Of a stretch of 64,000 nucleotides of DNA, positions 33,890 through 44,660 are shown in pieces. Numbering within the stretch: position 1 is the first letter of the stretch; each line of letters begins with the position of its first letter. This DNA comes from JANXQZ01 sp038225555 (GTDB taxonomy: Bacteria > Acidobacteriota > Terriglobia > Bryobacterales > Bryobacteraceae). Where the stretch lies: the NCBI GenBank assembly GCA_038225555.1, contig JBBRRB010000018.1, positions 45,786-109,785 of the forward strand, read 5' to 3'. The notes under the pieces are model-generated. The model made no database searches. It was given only the letters and a program-made list of their open reading frames with translations, and was not told where the DNA came from. The translations under genes and the position numbers were made by a program.

Positions 33890-33970
33890 AACTTAGATTC
33901 CTTGGAGCCCTTCGGCAAGTTCGCGACCCATCGTGTCCTCACGAAATCTCCGTATATAGAGCTGGACGGG

Positions 33971-36166
<2,196 letters not shown>

Positions 36167-36195
36167 TATCTTCTTAGTTTACCCGGGTCGCGAAC

Positions 36196-38181
36196 TTAGC
36201 TCGGCCCCTCTTCTATTGGCGGCTTCATGGGAATGCGGATCAAAACATATGCGATTGAGGCAAATCCGATCAGAGACAGCCACCCGCCCCAAGCGTTATA
36301 AAATCCAAACTGTGCCAGCGCTGGCATGCCCGCCAGGAAAACAACGGCCAACAGTATCCCGATGATCGCCTCGCCGGCAATCAGGCCCGAGGCGAGCAGC
36401 GTGCCCTTCTCCTCAATGCGTAGTTTGCCTTCCGCTGTCCGATTGCTTGAGAATCGCTCGACGCAATACTTCATGAGTCCTCCCACGAAAATAGCCGAGG
36501 AGGTATCGAAAGGAAGGTACATCCCGACCGCGATCAGCATGGGCGCGCGCGCCCCGCAGAGCAACAGCACCACTCCAAAAGCCGCCCCGATGCCGAGCAG
36601 CCCCCAAGCCATCTGTCCGCCCACGATTCCCTTGGCAAGCTGCGCCATGAGTCCGGCCTGAGGCGCGGGCAACGCTCGGCCCCCAATGCCGCCGGTGGAG
36701 AGATTCGCTTCGTGCAGGGCGATGATCGGACCCATTAGAAAGAACGCCAAGAGGATCACGGTAATGATCTCGACCACTTCCATCTTCCAAGGCGTGCCGC
36801 CCAACAGGTGTCCCGCCTTCAAGTCTTGAATCAACGAACCCGAAACGGAACAGGCAAGAGCAACGACGGACGCCACGCCCAGCACGGCCGCAACGCCGGA
36901 AAGGCCCGTCACCCCGATGGTGATCATCATGAGTGCGGCGATAATCAGCGCGGATAGCGTGAGTCCGGAAAGAGGTTGATTCGAACTCCCAACCAAACCC
37001 ACCAGGTAACCCCCCACTGCCGAGAGCAGAAAGCCAGTGATTGTCATGACGATGGCCGCGACGATTGCGGAAAGCCAGCCATGCGTGAAATAGAAATAGA
37101 TGCCAGTGATGGGAGCCAGCAAAATAAGAGTCGCCAGCACCACCCACTTGGATGGAATGTCGCGCTCTGTGCGATCGACTTGCGTAGTTATGCGCGCGGT
37201 CGTCCTTACGCTGAACACGCCTCGCAGGGAACCGATCAGCGATTCCCGCATCGAGAACATAGTGTTAGCCGCCCCCACCAGCATGGTGCCGACCGCGATT
37301 GGCCTCACGATGTTGTACCAGACCGTGTAAGCCGCCAGGCTCGGATCGGTGGAGCCGATGCGCTTTGGGAAATCCGGATCGAAGAACAGCAGCAAAGGGA
37401 TGAGAATCCACCAGGCGAGCACCCCTCCCGCCACGTTGATGGATGCCAGTTGCGGGCCGATGATGTAGCCGATCCCGATGAGGGCAGGGGAGAGGCTCGG
37501 AGTGGACCACGGGATGCCTCCCTGGTGGATCACGTCGCCGATGGGCTGTTTTTCGAAATTGAAGTGCCGCACCAACGATTTGGGGAATGCGAGGAAGCCC
37601 TCGGAGTACTCGCGGAAAATCTGAATGCCCTTGTCGGATTTTAAGATTTGGATCAGTCCGCCGAAAGCCATCGACCCGAAGACGTAGCGGGGAGCGTCGC
37701 TCGCGCCCGCGTCGCCGGCCTTCACAATTTCGTAGCTGGCGACGCTTTCGGGCCAGGGGAGGTTGGCATCCACGCAGAGGGGCCGCCGGAGCACGATGAT
37801 AAAGAAGATTCCGATCAGGCCTCCCACCAGAAGGATCAGAGTCGCCTCCCAGTAGTGCGAGCGCAGGTCGGTCCAGAGGCGCTGGCCATTGATCTCGACC
37901 ATCATGAAGGCTGGAATGGTGAAAATGGCGCCCGCGACGAGCGCTTCGCCTACGCTGGCTGCGGTCCGCGTGATGTTCTGTTCGAGTATGCCGCCTCGAA
38001 ACGCGGGGATGCGGAAGAGCGCCATCGCGATCACGGCTGCCGGGATCGTGGCCGCCACGGTTTGCCCGGCGCGCATGCCGAGGTATGCATTTGCGGATCC
38101 AAAAACAAAGGCGAGAAAAATGCCGAGCAGGACCGCCTTCACGGTCATTTCAGGGGGCGTTTGCTGCTGGGCGCTTTGCAC
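36196..38181 (-). CDS. OPT-family oligopeptide transporter
   Basis: A 661-residue inner-membrane protein with about 14-16 hydrophobic helices. Family segments include LLGIFLAFVFGSANAYLGMR near the N-terminus, NITRTAASVGEALVAGAIFT, the PWPESVA loop, EIITVILLAFFLMGPIIALH and the late YLPFDTSSAIFVGGLMKYCV. These match the prokaryotic OPT/YSL-like group that imports peptides or metal chelates with protons. No periplasmic partner is adjacent; substrate unknown. It is followed by rel on the same strand. Confidence 0.92.
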   Translation of the reverse strand: MQSAQQQTPPEMTVKAVLLGIFLAFVFGSANAYLGMRAGQTVAATIPAAVIAMALFRIPAFRGGILEQNITRTAASVGEALVAGAIFTIPAFMMVEINGQRLWTDLRSHYWEATLILLVGGLIGIFFIIVLRRPLCVDANLPWPESVASYEIVKAGDAGASDAPRYVFGSMAFGGLIQILKSDKGIQIFREYSEGFLAFPKSLVRHFNFEKQPIGDVIHQGGIPWSTPSLSPALIGIGYIIGPQLASINVAGGVLAWWILIPLLLFFDPDFPKRIGSTDPSLAAYTVWYNIVRPIAVGTMLVGAANTMFSMRESLIGSLRGVFSVRTTARITTQVDRTERDIPSKWVVLATLILLAPITGIYFYFTHGWLSAIVAAIVMTITGFLLSAVGGYLVGLVGSSNQPLSGLTLSALIIAALMMITIGVTGLSGVAAVLGVASVVALACSVSGSLIQDLKAGHLLGGTPWKMEVVEIITVILLAFFLMGPIIALHEANLSTGGIGGRALPAPQAGLMAQLAKGIVGGQMAWGLLGIGAAFGVVLLLCGARAPMLIAVGMYLPFDTSSAIFVGGLMKYCVERFSSNRTAEGKLRIEEKGTLLASGLIAGEAIIGILLAVVFLAGMPALAQFGFYNAWGGWLSLIGFASIAYVLIRIPMKPPIEEGPS

Positions 38182-38418
38182 TCAAGCATCGTAGCAGGTG
38201 CTATGGGCTTGCATGGTTTAGCCCCTAGGACAAGATAGGAGAAGAGAATTCAGCTATGCCAGTGATTGGACTTTCTGACGAGCAGGCAGCGTCGCTTAGA
38301 TCTGATGTCCTAGGCCTCCAGAACTAGAGTCATGAACCGGCCTAGCCCTCGAATTCGGTACTTCCGTTGGATTCAAATAAGCCTCTTCCAACGCATAATC
38401 AACGAAGAGGGATTTTAC

Positions 38419-38958
38419 TTGACCAAACAATTCACACTTTGGCTGTCTTTGACTTTGAGCGCAGCCTGCTTTCCCCTGGCGGCCGGGACCATCACGGCCA
38501 CTCTGCCAGAGTTTAACGGCGCATTGATTAACTCTGGATTCCCGCAGCCATCGGTGAATATCGGAACGTTTTCATACTCGATTCCTAACGGACAGTTTAT
38601 TACTTCGGCGGTTTTCAACTCTACTTTCGGCAACAGCATCATAGCGAACACAGCAGGCGTCGATGTCCAGGTAGGTGGTATCCTAGCTGGCTCCTGTCTT
38701 CCCCTGGCGGCTTGCGATACAGGAAATGTCCTAACATCTTTCAGTTACGTTTTCAAGCCGGCCGATTTTGCGGCGCTCGCATCCGGGTCGGTTGCGGTTA
38801 CAGCGAGACAGACCAGCGGCAACATTATTCGGCTGGGCACTGAGACACTGACCATCACTACAGGCACGCCCGAGCCGGCATCCGTCATGCTCTTCGGCTT
38901 GGGTCTCGGCGCACTCGGTGTGCTTGGGCGTCGGCGGCACGCAGCTTCTCGCAGCTGA
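38419..38958 (+). CDS. PEP-CTERM-sorted secreted protein
   Basis: About 179 residues: signal peptide (FTLWLSLTLSAACFPLAAG), a beta-rich body (ITATLPEFNGALINSGFPQP; SFSYVFKPADFAALASGSV) and a C-terminal PEP-CTERM tripartite tag with TPEPASVMLFGLGLGALG, the hydrophobic helix and the basic GRRRHAASR end. Such proteins are processed by exosortase and become surface or matrix proteins in EPS-producing bacteria. The TTG at 38419 has GAAGAGGGA about 7 bases upstream and starts exactly at the signal peptide. An ATG at 38332 would add a polar extension. Confidence 0.85.
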   Translation: MTKQFTLWLSLTLSAACFPLAAGTITATLPEFNGALINSGFPQPSVNIGTFSYSIPNGQFITSAVFNSTFGNSIIANTAGVDVQVGGILAGSCLPLAACDTGNVLTSFSYVFKPADFAALASGSVAVTARQTSGNIIRLGTETLTITTGTPEPASVMLFGLGLGALGVLGRRRHAASRS

Positions 38959-39046
38959 CCTGATGGCTTGATCGGCAGAGTTGCGGGCACCGCTGAGTCT
39001 AGCCGGTGCCCCTGGAGCTTCTATGCGGACAGGCGGGGCGGCAGTC

Positions 39047-39373
39047 TCAAGCTGTGGCTTCGGGAGCTGTATCTTGAGTAAAGATTCTCCTCCTGCCAGC
39101 TTTTTTCTTCCCGGCACCCTTCCTTCCGGTCCCTGGCGTTTTGCCTGCTGCCGCATTGTGGGCCGCCCAGCGACGCCGAGCCGCTTCTGCGATCCGTTGG
39201 CGTCCTTCCTCGCTCATTTTGCGCTTCTTCGGCGCAGCGCTTCCCGCTGACGCCGCCCGTCCTGGTCCCGACTTCCTGGTTTGAGCCGAGATTTCGCGCA
39301 ATGCCGAGATCGCCCGGTCGATAGCAGCCCTATCAGCTTCAAGTTGAGTGATGATGCTCTCAATGTTACTCAA
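39047..39373 (-). CDS. Basic hypothetical protein, possible DNA-binding
   Basis: A 108-residue very basic protein: an N-terminal coiled-coil helix (MSNIESIITQLEADRAAIDR), a Lys/Gly/Ala linker, then KMSEEGRQRIAEAARRRWAA, which is the NUMOD3-like or AT-hook-like motif found in many small acidobacterial proteins. A second Lys/Arg-rich tail follows. It is probably nucleoid-associated or a regulator. The palindromes at 39440-39474 lie ~65 bases upstream of its start and could be its own operator; this is inference. Confidence 0.65.
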   Translation of the reverse strand: MSNIESIITQLEADRAAIDRAISALREISAQTRKSGPGRAASAGSAAPKKRKMSEEGRQRIAEAARRRWAAHNAAAGKTPGTGRKGAGKKKAGRRRIFTQDTAPEATA

Positions 39374-39439
39374 TGAGTCTCCTTTTTCCGATCAACTTTC
39401 ATTTCTACCCGTTCACCCTCGATGCCTCTGACTTAATCT

Positions 39440-39474
39440 GTCTCACAGGTGAGACTGATTTGAGTATCGCAGAT
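39440..39474. promoter_or_regulatory. Palindromic operator-like site
   Basis: GTCTCACAGGTGAGAC (39440-39455) is a perfect inverted repeat of 7 bases with a 2-base spacer. A related half-site ATGAGACTC follows at about 39473, and a looser TGAG half at 39461. The cluster sits between the divergent hypothetical (start 39373) and dnaG (start 39553), so it could control either gene. Confidence 0.4.
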
Positions 39475-39552
39475 GAGACTCTGTGGGGGTTAAGCTCGTG
39501 AAGAATTGAATGAGCATGCGCGGCACAAAGGATAATAGGGTCTCAGGCGCTC

Positions 39553-41301
39553 ATGGATATCAAGGATCAGGTCAAGTCGGCAGTCGATATCGTGCAAGTG
39601 ATCGGCGAGCATGTTCGGCTTAAGAAGCTTGGCTCCTCCGGTCGCTATGTTGGGATCTGCCCCTTTCACCAGGAAAAAAGCGCCTCTTTCTCCGTCCACG
39701 CCACGCTCCAGTTTTATAAGTGTTTCGGCTGCGATGCCAAAGGCGACGTTTTCAAGTTCGTTCAGGAGATGCAGCGGGTCACGTTTTTCGAGGCGCTGCA
39801 GATCCTCGCCGAACGCAGCGGGATTCCGATGCCGAAACGCGCTGAATTCAGCGATCCCGAGACGAAACTGCGCGGCGCTCTGCATGAGATGCACGAAATC
39901 GCCGCTCAGTTGTTCCGCAACAACCTTGCCTCGCACGCTGGGTCCGATGCCCGCGCCTATCTTGCGAAGCGCGGTGTAGCGCCAGAGCATGCCGAAGAGT
40001 TTGGGCTGGGGCTTTCTCTCGATTCCTGGGATCAGTTAGCCCGCCGACTTCAGGAAGGCCGCTTCCAGCCCGATCAGCTTGAACAAAGCGGGCTGATCAT
40101 GAGGCGTGCCGAGAGCAGCGGCTACTACGACCGGTTTCGCGGCCGTTTAATGTTCCCGATCCACAATGAGGCAGGCAAGGTGATCGGCTTCGGCGGCCGC
40201 GCTCTCAAGACGGGAGACGAACCGAAGTACATGAACTCGCCCGAGACGCCTCTCTATCACAAGAGTTTCGTCCTCTACAATCTGCACCGAGCCAAGAGTG
40301 CCGTTCGCACCGCGGAGCATACCGTGTTAGTGGAAGGCTACATGGACGTGATCGGTGTGTACTCGGCGGGAGTGCGCGAAGTAGTAGCAAGTTGCGGCAC
40401 CTCGCTCACCAACACGCAGGTCCGCGTGCTGAAGAAGCATTCCGACGCAATTGTAGTCAATTTCGACCCGGACGCTGCCGGCGCCAACGCCACCGAGCGC
40501 TCGATTCAGATCCTGATCGAGGAAGGCATGCGCGTGCGCGTTCTGGAGTTGGAGGGCGGGCTCGATCCAGATGAGTATGTGAAGGGCAACGGTGCCGACG
40601 CATATCGCGAAAAGCTTCGGCAGGCGTCGGGCTACTTTCACTGGCTGGCTGAACGGGCGCGCCGCAAATTCGATATGCGTTCGTCTGAAGGGCGCATCGC
40701 TGGGCTTAAATTTCTGCTGCCGGCGATTCAGCGCGTTTCGGACAGGCTGGAGCGTGCAACCATAGCCGGGGAGGTAGCCGCCTACCTGGGCGTGGACCGA
40801 GGATTGGTGCTGGAAGAGTTTCGCAAAATCGCCACGGACAAAGGTGCGGCACCTACCCGTCGCGCCGCAACTCCGATCCCTGCTGCCGAAAAGCTGCTGC
40901 TGAACGCGCTCCTCGTGAGCCCCGAAGCTCGCGCCGCTGTGCTTCCCCAGCTCTGTGCGATGCCGATTTTCGAAAGGCTCACGATCCGTCCCATTTTTGA
41001 AGCGCTGGAAGCGATGGCAAACAGGGGCGAGTCGTTTAGCTTTGCGGATTTGGAAGCGCGGCTCAACGATCGCGATCGGGACCTATTGGCAAGCTTGGTT
41101 TTCGCCGATGAAATAAGGGAGGAAGTTAGTGCACTGGACCAAGCAGTGGAATGCCTTCGGGCGATCGGAGCCCAGAATCGAGAGCTATTACGGTCGTCTT
41201 TACGGGATAGTATAAAAGCCGCCGAACGAAGCGGCCATTTTCCAGAGGCCATGCGTCTAATGGAAGAACTAAATCGGCTGTCCGTGAAACAAAACCATTA
41301 G
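39553..41301 (+). CDS. dnaG: DNA primase
   Basis: Synthesises RNA primers at the replication fork. The 582 residues contain the N-terminal CHC2 zinc finger (C36, H39, C57, C60 in GICPFHQEK and FYKCFGCDAKGDVF). The catalytic TOPRIM core follows with EHTVLVEGYMDVIGVYSAGV, SCGTSLTNTQ and IVVNFDPDAAGANA. The C-terminal region is the helicase-binding domain. The site HEKRNLYG-like pair is present as YHKSFVLYNL. rpoD follows after 70 bases on the same strand, as in the classic macromolecular-synthesis operon (dnaG-rpoD), but rpsU is absent here. Confidence 0.96.
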   Translation: MDIKDQVKSAVDIVQVIGEHVRLKKLGSSGRYVGICPFHQEKSASFSVHATLQFYKCFGCDAKGDVFKFVQEMQRVTFFEALQILAERSGIPMPKRAEFSDPETKLRGALHEMHEIAAQLFRNNLASHAGSDARAYLAKRGVAPEHAEEFGLGLSLDSWDQLARRLQEGRFQPDQLEQSGLIMRRAESSGYYDRFRGRLMFPIHNEAGKVIGFGGRALKTGDEPKYMNSPETPLYHKSFVLYNLHRAKSAVRTAEHTVLVEGYMDVIGVYSAGVREVVASCGTSLTNTQVRVLKKHSDAIVVNFDPDAAGANATERSIQILIEEGMRVRVLELEGGLDPDEYVKGNGADAYREKLRQASGYFHWLAERARRKFDMRSSEGRIAGLKFLLPAIQRVSDRLERATIAGEVAAYLGVDRGLVLEEFRKIATDKGAAPTRRAATPIPAAEKLLLNALLVSPEARAAVLPQLCAMPIFERLTIRPIFEALEAMANRGESFSFADLEARLNDRDRDLLASLVFADEIREEVSALDQAVECLRAIGAQNRELLRSSLRDSIKAAERSGHFPEAMRLMEELNRLSVKQNH

Positions 41302-41371
41302 AAAATACACTCATTCTATGTTGTAAACTGAATGGGACCGTGTAAATTGATGCTGGCTTTTTGGGGCTCCA

Positions 41372-43057
41372 GTGGCAACAGATGACAAATTCGGTCGAAT
41401 GAAAGAACTCATGGATGTCGGCAAAGAGAAGGGCTTCGTCCTTTATGACGAAATGAGCGATGTGCTCTCCGAGGAGTTTCCCTCGGGGCGAGAGTTCGAG
41501 GACCTCCTGTCCGATCTCGACACCGCGGGCGTGGAAATTCTAGAAGAGCCAAAACTGGACTTCGAGAAGAAGGGCGAAGACGGCGAGGATTTTGCCGATC
41601 TCGATCTGGCCATCGAAGCCAGCGACAAGACGAACGATCCCGTACGTACGTACCTGCGCGAGATGGGCACGGTGCCCTTGCTGACTCGCGAAGGAGAGAT
41701 CGAATTGGCCAAGCGCAATGAGCGCGGTCAATGGAGCGTGCGGAAGGCTCTCTCCCGCTCCCCCATCGTCATCCGTGAAATCGTTCAGCTCGGCGAAGAA
41801 CTGCGTAGCGGTTCAGTTTTCGTTCGGGATGTGATTGTGCTTCCGGAATTCGTCATTACCGATGAGGACTTCGCGTCGCAAACCGATCAGTTGCTTGCCA
41901 AGATAGTCGAAATCGAGAAACACTACACGAGATCGCAACAGTTCCGCAACAAAATGCAGGCGGTTTCCCGAAGCATGAAGCCGAAACAGCACCGCGGCCT
42001 GCGTTACGGCTTGGCTCGCGCGATGGTTCAAGTTTCCCGTTTGATCCGGGGAATTCAGTTTGGCATCGCTATTCGCCGGAGCTTGGCCGGAAAGTTGCGC
42101 TGCGCGGTGGATGAGCTAAGACCGCTCGAGCGCGAGATTGCTCGCCTTCAAAGGAAGATTGAAGAGCCCTCGAATGGGCATGGGTCGGGCTCGCGTGATC
42201 TGCGCAAGGATCTCCGCCAGTGCAGCCAGCGCATCCAGCAAATCGAAGAAGAGTGCGGCGCATCCTCAAGCGAACTGCGGCGGACCCTGCATATCGTCGA
42301 GCGAGGCGAGCAGGAAGCCGACGTCGCCAAAAAGCAACTGATCGAGGCGAATCTGCGGCTGGTGGTTTCCATCGCGAAGCGCTACACCAATCGCGGGCTC
42401 CAGTTCCTCGATCTAATTCAAGAGGGAAACATCGGCTTAATGAAAGCGGTGGACAAGTTCGACTACCGGCGCGGATACAAATTTTCGACGTATGCCACCT
42501 GGTGGGTTAGACAGGCGATCACGCGCGCAATCGCGGATCAGGCTCGTACCATCCGGATTCCGGTGCATATGATCGAAACGATCAACAAGCTGGTGCGCAC
42601 GCAGCGGCAGTTGCAACAGGATATGGGCCGCGAACCGACCACCGAAGAGCTTTCCGTGAAGCTGGATCTGCCGGTGAGCAAGATTCGAAAAGTGTTGCGC
42701 ATCGCCCAAGAGCCGATCTCGCTGGAAACACCCGTGGGAGAGGAAGACGAATCCCATCTGGGGGATTTTCTGGTGGACCGGCGGGTGGTGTCGCCTTCGG
42801 AAGCGGTGATCAATCTGAATCTCAGGGAGCAGACGGCGGAAGTTTTGAAAACATTGAGCCCGCGCGAAGAGAAAATCATTAAAATGCGGTTCGGGTTGCA
42901 GGATGGCAGCGAGCACACGTTGGAGGAAGTTGGCCAGCACTTCGCCGTCACTCGCGAGCGCATCCGCCAGATTGAGGCTAAGGCTTTGCGAAAGCTGCGC
43001 CACCCCAGCCGTAGTCATCGATTGCGCACGTTCCTGGAAAGCACCAGCGCCGAGTAA
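41372..43057 (+). CDS. rpoD: Primary sigma factor RpoD (sigma-70)
   Basis: 561 residues from the GTG at 41372. Region 1.1 is acidic (DLLSDLDTAGVEILEEPK). Region 1.2 is PVRTYLREMGTVPLLTREGE, a non-conserved spacer of ~150 residues follows, then region 2 with NLRLVVSIAKRYTNRGLQFL, DLIQEGNIGLMKAVDKFDYR and KFSTYATWWVRQAITRAI. Region 3 is next, and region 4 has ETPVGEEDESHLGDFL and RERIRQIEAKALRKLRHPSR for -35 recognition. It directs housekeeping transcription. The tight dnaG-rpoD arrangement supports this as the primary sigma factor. Confidence 0.96.
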   Translation: MATDDKFGRMKELMDVGKEKGFVLYDEMSDVLSEEFPSGREFEDLLSDLDTAGVEILEEPKLDFEKKGEDGEDFADLDLAIEASDKTNDPVRTYLREMGTVPLLTREGEIELAKRNERGQWSVRKALSRSPIVIREIVQLGEELRSGSVFVRDVIVLPEFVITDEDFASQTDQLLAKIVEIEKHYTRSQQFRNKMQAVSRSMKPKQHRGLRYGLARAMVQVSRLIRGIQFGIAIRRSLAGKLRCAVDELRPLEREIARLQRKIEEPSNGHGSGSRDLRKDLRQCSQRIQQIEEECGASSSELRRTLHIVERGEQEADVAKKQLIEANLRLVVSIAKRYTNRGLQFLDLIQEGNIGLMKAVDKFDYRRGYKFSTYATWWVRQAITRAIADQARTIRIPVHMIETINKLVRTQRQLQQDMGREPTTEELSVKLDLPVSKIRKVLRIAQEPISLETPVGEEDESHLGDFLVDRRVVSPSEAVINLNLREQTAEVLKTLSPREEKIIKMRFGLQDGSEHTLEEVGQHFAVTRERIRQIEAKALRKLRHPSRSHRLRTFLESTSAE

Positions 43058-43064
43058 TCCAGGC

Positions 43065-43664
43065 CTATTTGTAGATCGCCCGGACCTGCTCAATAATTGA
43101 TTCTGGAATGAGTCCGTCGCAGCAATCACCTCGGCGGATACGCTCCCGCACCTCCGTTGAGGACGTGTCATGATGATTGCGGGCGAGATCTAAAGGGTGA
43201 ACCTGCTCTCGAAATTGCTCGGGAGGGAAATATTCCTTTTTTCGAGCGGCCACAAGCAACTCGAACTCCTTCAGCATTTCGGATGCGAAGTCAGGCCGAC
43301 CGTAGTCCCAATCGATAATGCGCTCGGCGGCATCAGCACCGCACAGAAAGTAGAGCTTTGCCAGTGGGCCGTAATGGGTCCGGCATTGGCGCGCGATGTC
43401 GATGAAGAGGCCTTGGTCGGCGATCGCAATTGAGCAAGGCAATTCGGCAAACGTCAACTGGAGCATATGGACGCGTTGATCCAGGGTTGCGCCGAAGTAG
43501 CCCTTATGCGGGAATGCCCGCGGCAGAACGCAAACGATTTCATCCACATGGTCCCTGCCGGCGCGAACGAGCTCCTGGTGCGCCATTGTGGGCGGGTTGA
43601 AGCTGCCCGCTAAAATGCCTATTTTTGCGGGCTGGCTGACAGGACACCTCTGAACGAACTCCAC
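43065..43664 (-). CDS. nadD: NadD-like nicotinate-nucleotide adenylyltransferase
   Basis: A 199-residue nucleotidyltransferase-fold protein expected to adenylate nicotinate mononucleotide in NAD synthesis. The N-terminal GxFxPx(H/T)xxH signature is GSFNPPTMAHQELV (residues 20-33), with PRAFPHKGY following. The C-terminal motif SSTEVRERIRRGD (~168-180) is the usual I-S-S-T-x-x-R. YFLCGADAAERIIDW matches the middle GxD region. It is a shorter, divergent member, so another adenylyl- or cytidylyltransferase substrate is possible. It is convergent with rpoD (7-base gap). Confidence 0.72.
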   Translation of the reverse strand: MEFVQRCPVSQPAKIGILAGSFNPPTMAHQELVRAGRDHVDEIVCVLPRAFPHKGYFGATLDQRVHMLQLTFAELPCSIAIADQGLFIDIARQCRTHYGPLAKLYFLCGADAAERIIDWDYGRPDFASEMLKEFELLVAARKKEYFPPEQFREQVHPLDLARNHHDTSSTEVRERIRRGDCCDGLIPESIIEQVRAIYK

Positions 43665-43673
43665 GCTCTCAGC

Positions 43674-44660
43674 CTATCTCGTATGCAAGCTCGTATTCAG
43701 GCTCAAGACCGCATACCCAATCTGTCCGTGAATATTCTCATCCGGCCTGGGCACATCGCCTCCCCCGAACCAGACTCGCACCTTGTCGCCTTCAACCAGC
43801 ACGGTTGGGTCGCAAAGCACCTGAAAGTTCCACGGCTGATCGCCCTTGATCACACTAGGCAGCTTGTCCCAGTGGACGCCATCTGTGGAGCGGGCGAGTC
43901 CCAATCGGCGCTGCTCGCTGTGCGCGCGGCCAGTATAAAGTAGCCAATAAAAGCCTCGCGCCGCCCACACAGCCGGCTCGCCGACACCGTTCTCGTCGAA
44001 CTCGCCATACTCGGCCAACTCTAGAATCGGGTTGGAAACCAACTTGGACCACAGAATTCCATCCGCGGACGTTGCCACCCCAAGCCGCTGACGCCGGGCC
44101 CGGTCTAATCCAATGTAGTAAAGGTACAGTCTGCCCCCAATTTCGATCACGTAAGGATCCGCCACGCCCCGTTCGTCCCAACTGCCATAAGGACCAGGAT
44201 TCAAACCGGTTGGCGCTCTAATAGTCCAGTTCACAAGGGAAACCTCGCGCGCCAGCTCAATCCGGGGCGTTCGCCCAGACTGGTAGTAGTACAGTAGCGA
44301 CCCCCGAAATTTCAAAACGGACCCATTTGCCGCGATGTATTCCCTGGGAGAAAGGATCGGCCCGCGCTTTGTCCAAGCGATCCCGTCTGGCGAAGTGGCT
44401 ACTCCGGTCCGCCACAGCTTGCCGTCGAAGCCCGAGTACAGGTTGAGATACCCGTCAGCGGTCTTGATCACGGACGGATTGAGCACATCCACCGAATCCC
44501 ATTCGCCGGGTTTGCCCGTCGATAAAACCGGGGAGCTTCGCGCCTCCCATCGCACGCTGATCGACGCCCCACTTCCTGGCAGGGACGGCAGCGAAAAGTC
44601 GCGGTACCCTCCACAGCCAAACAGAAGAAGAGGTACCAGAATCGCCAGCCATCGTCTCAT
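43674..44660 (-). CDS. Lipoprotein with GH43/DUF377-like five-bladed beta-propeller
   Basis: A 328-residue protein with a lipoprotein signal (LAILVPLLLFGCGGYRDF; lipobox LFGC). Repeated propeller blades read as DVLNPSVIKTADGYLNLYSG, VATSPDGIAWTKRGPILSP, ADPYVIEIGGRLYLYYIGLD, VATSADGILWSKLV and ARSTDGVHWDKLPS. This resembles GH43/GH130-related propellers that bind or cleave glycans, but clear catalytic carboxylates cannot be fixed, and a sensor role is possible. It starts within the end of the histidine kinase gene (ATGA-type four-base overlap at 44657-44660), so they are co-expressed. Confidence 0.72.
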   Translation of the reverse strand: MRRWLAILVPLLLFGCGGYRDFSLPSLPGSGASISVRWEARSSPVLSTGKPGEWDSVDVLNPSVIKTADGYLNLYSGFDGKLWRTGVATSPDGIAWTKRGPILSPREYIAANGSVLKFRGSLLYYYQSGRTPRIELAREVSLVNWTIRAPTGLNPGPYGSWDERGVADPYVIEIGGRLYLYYIGLDRARRQRLGVATSADGILWSKLVSNPILELAEYGEFDENGVGEPAVWAARGFYWLLYTGRAHSEQRRLGLARSTDGVHWDKLPSVIKGDQPWNFQVLCDPTVLVEGDKVRVWFGGGDVPRPDENIHGQIGYAVLSLNTSLHTR

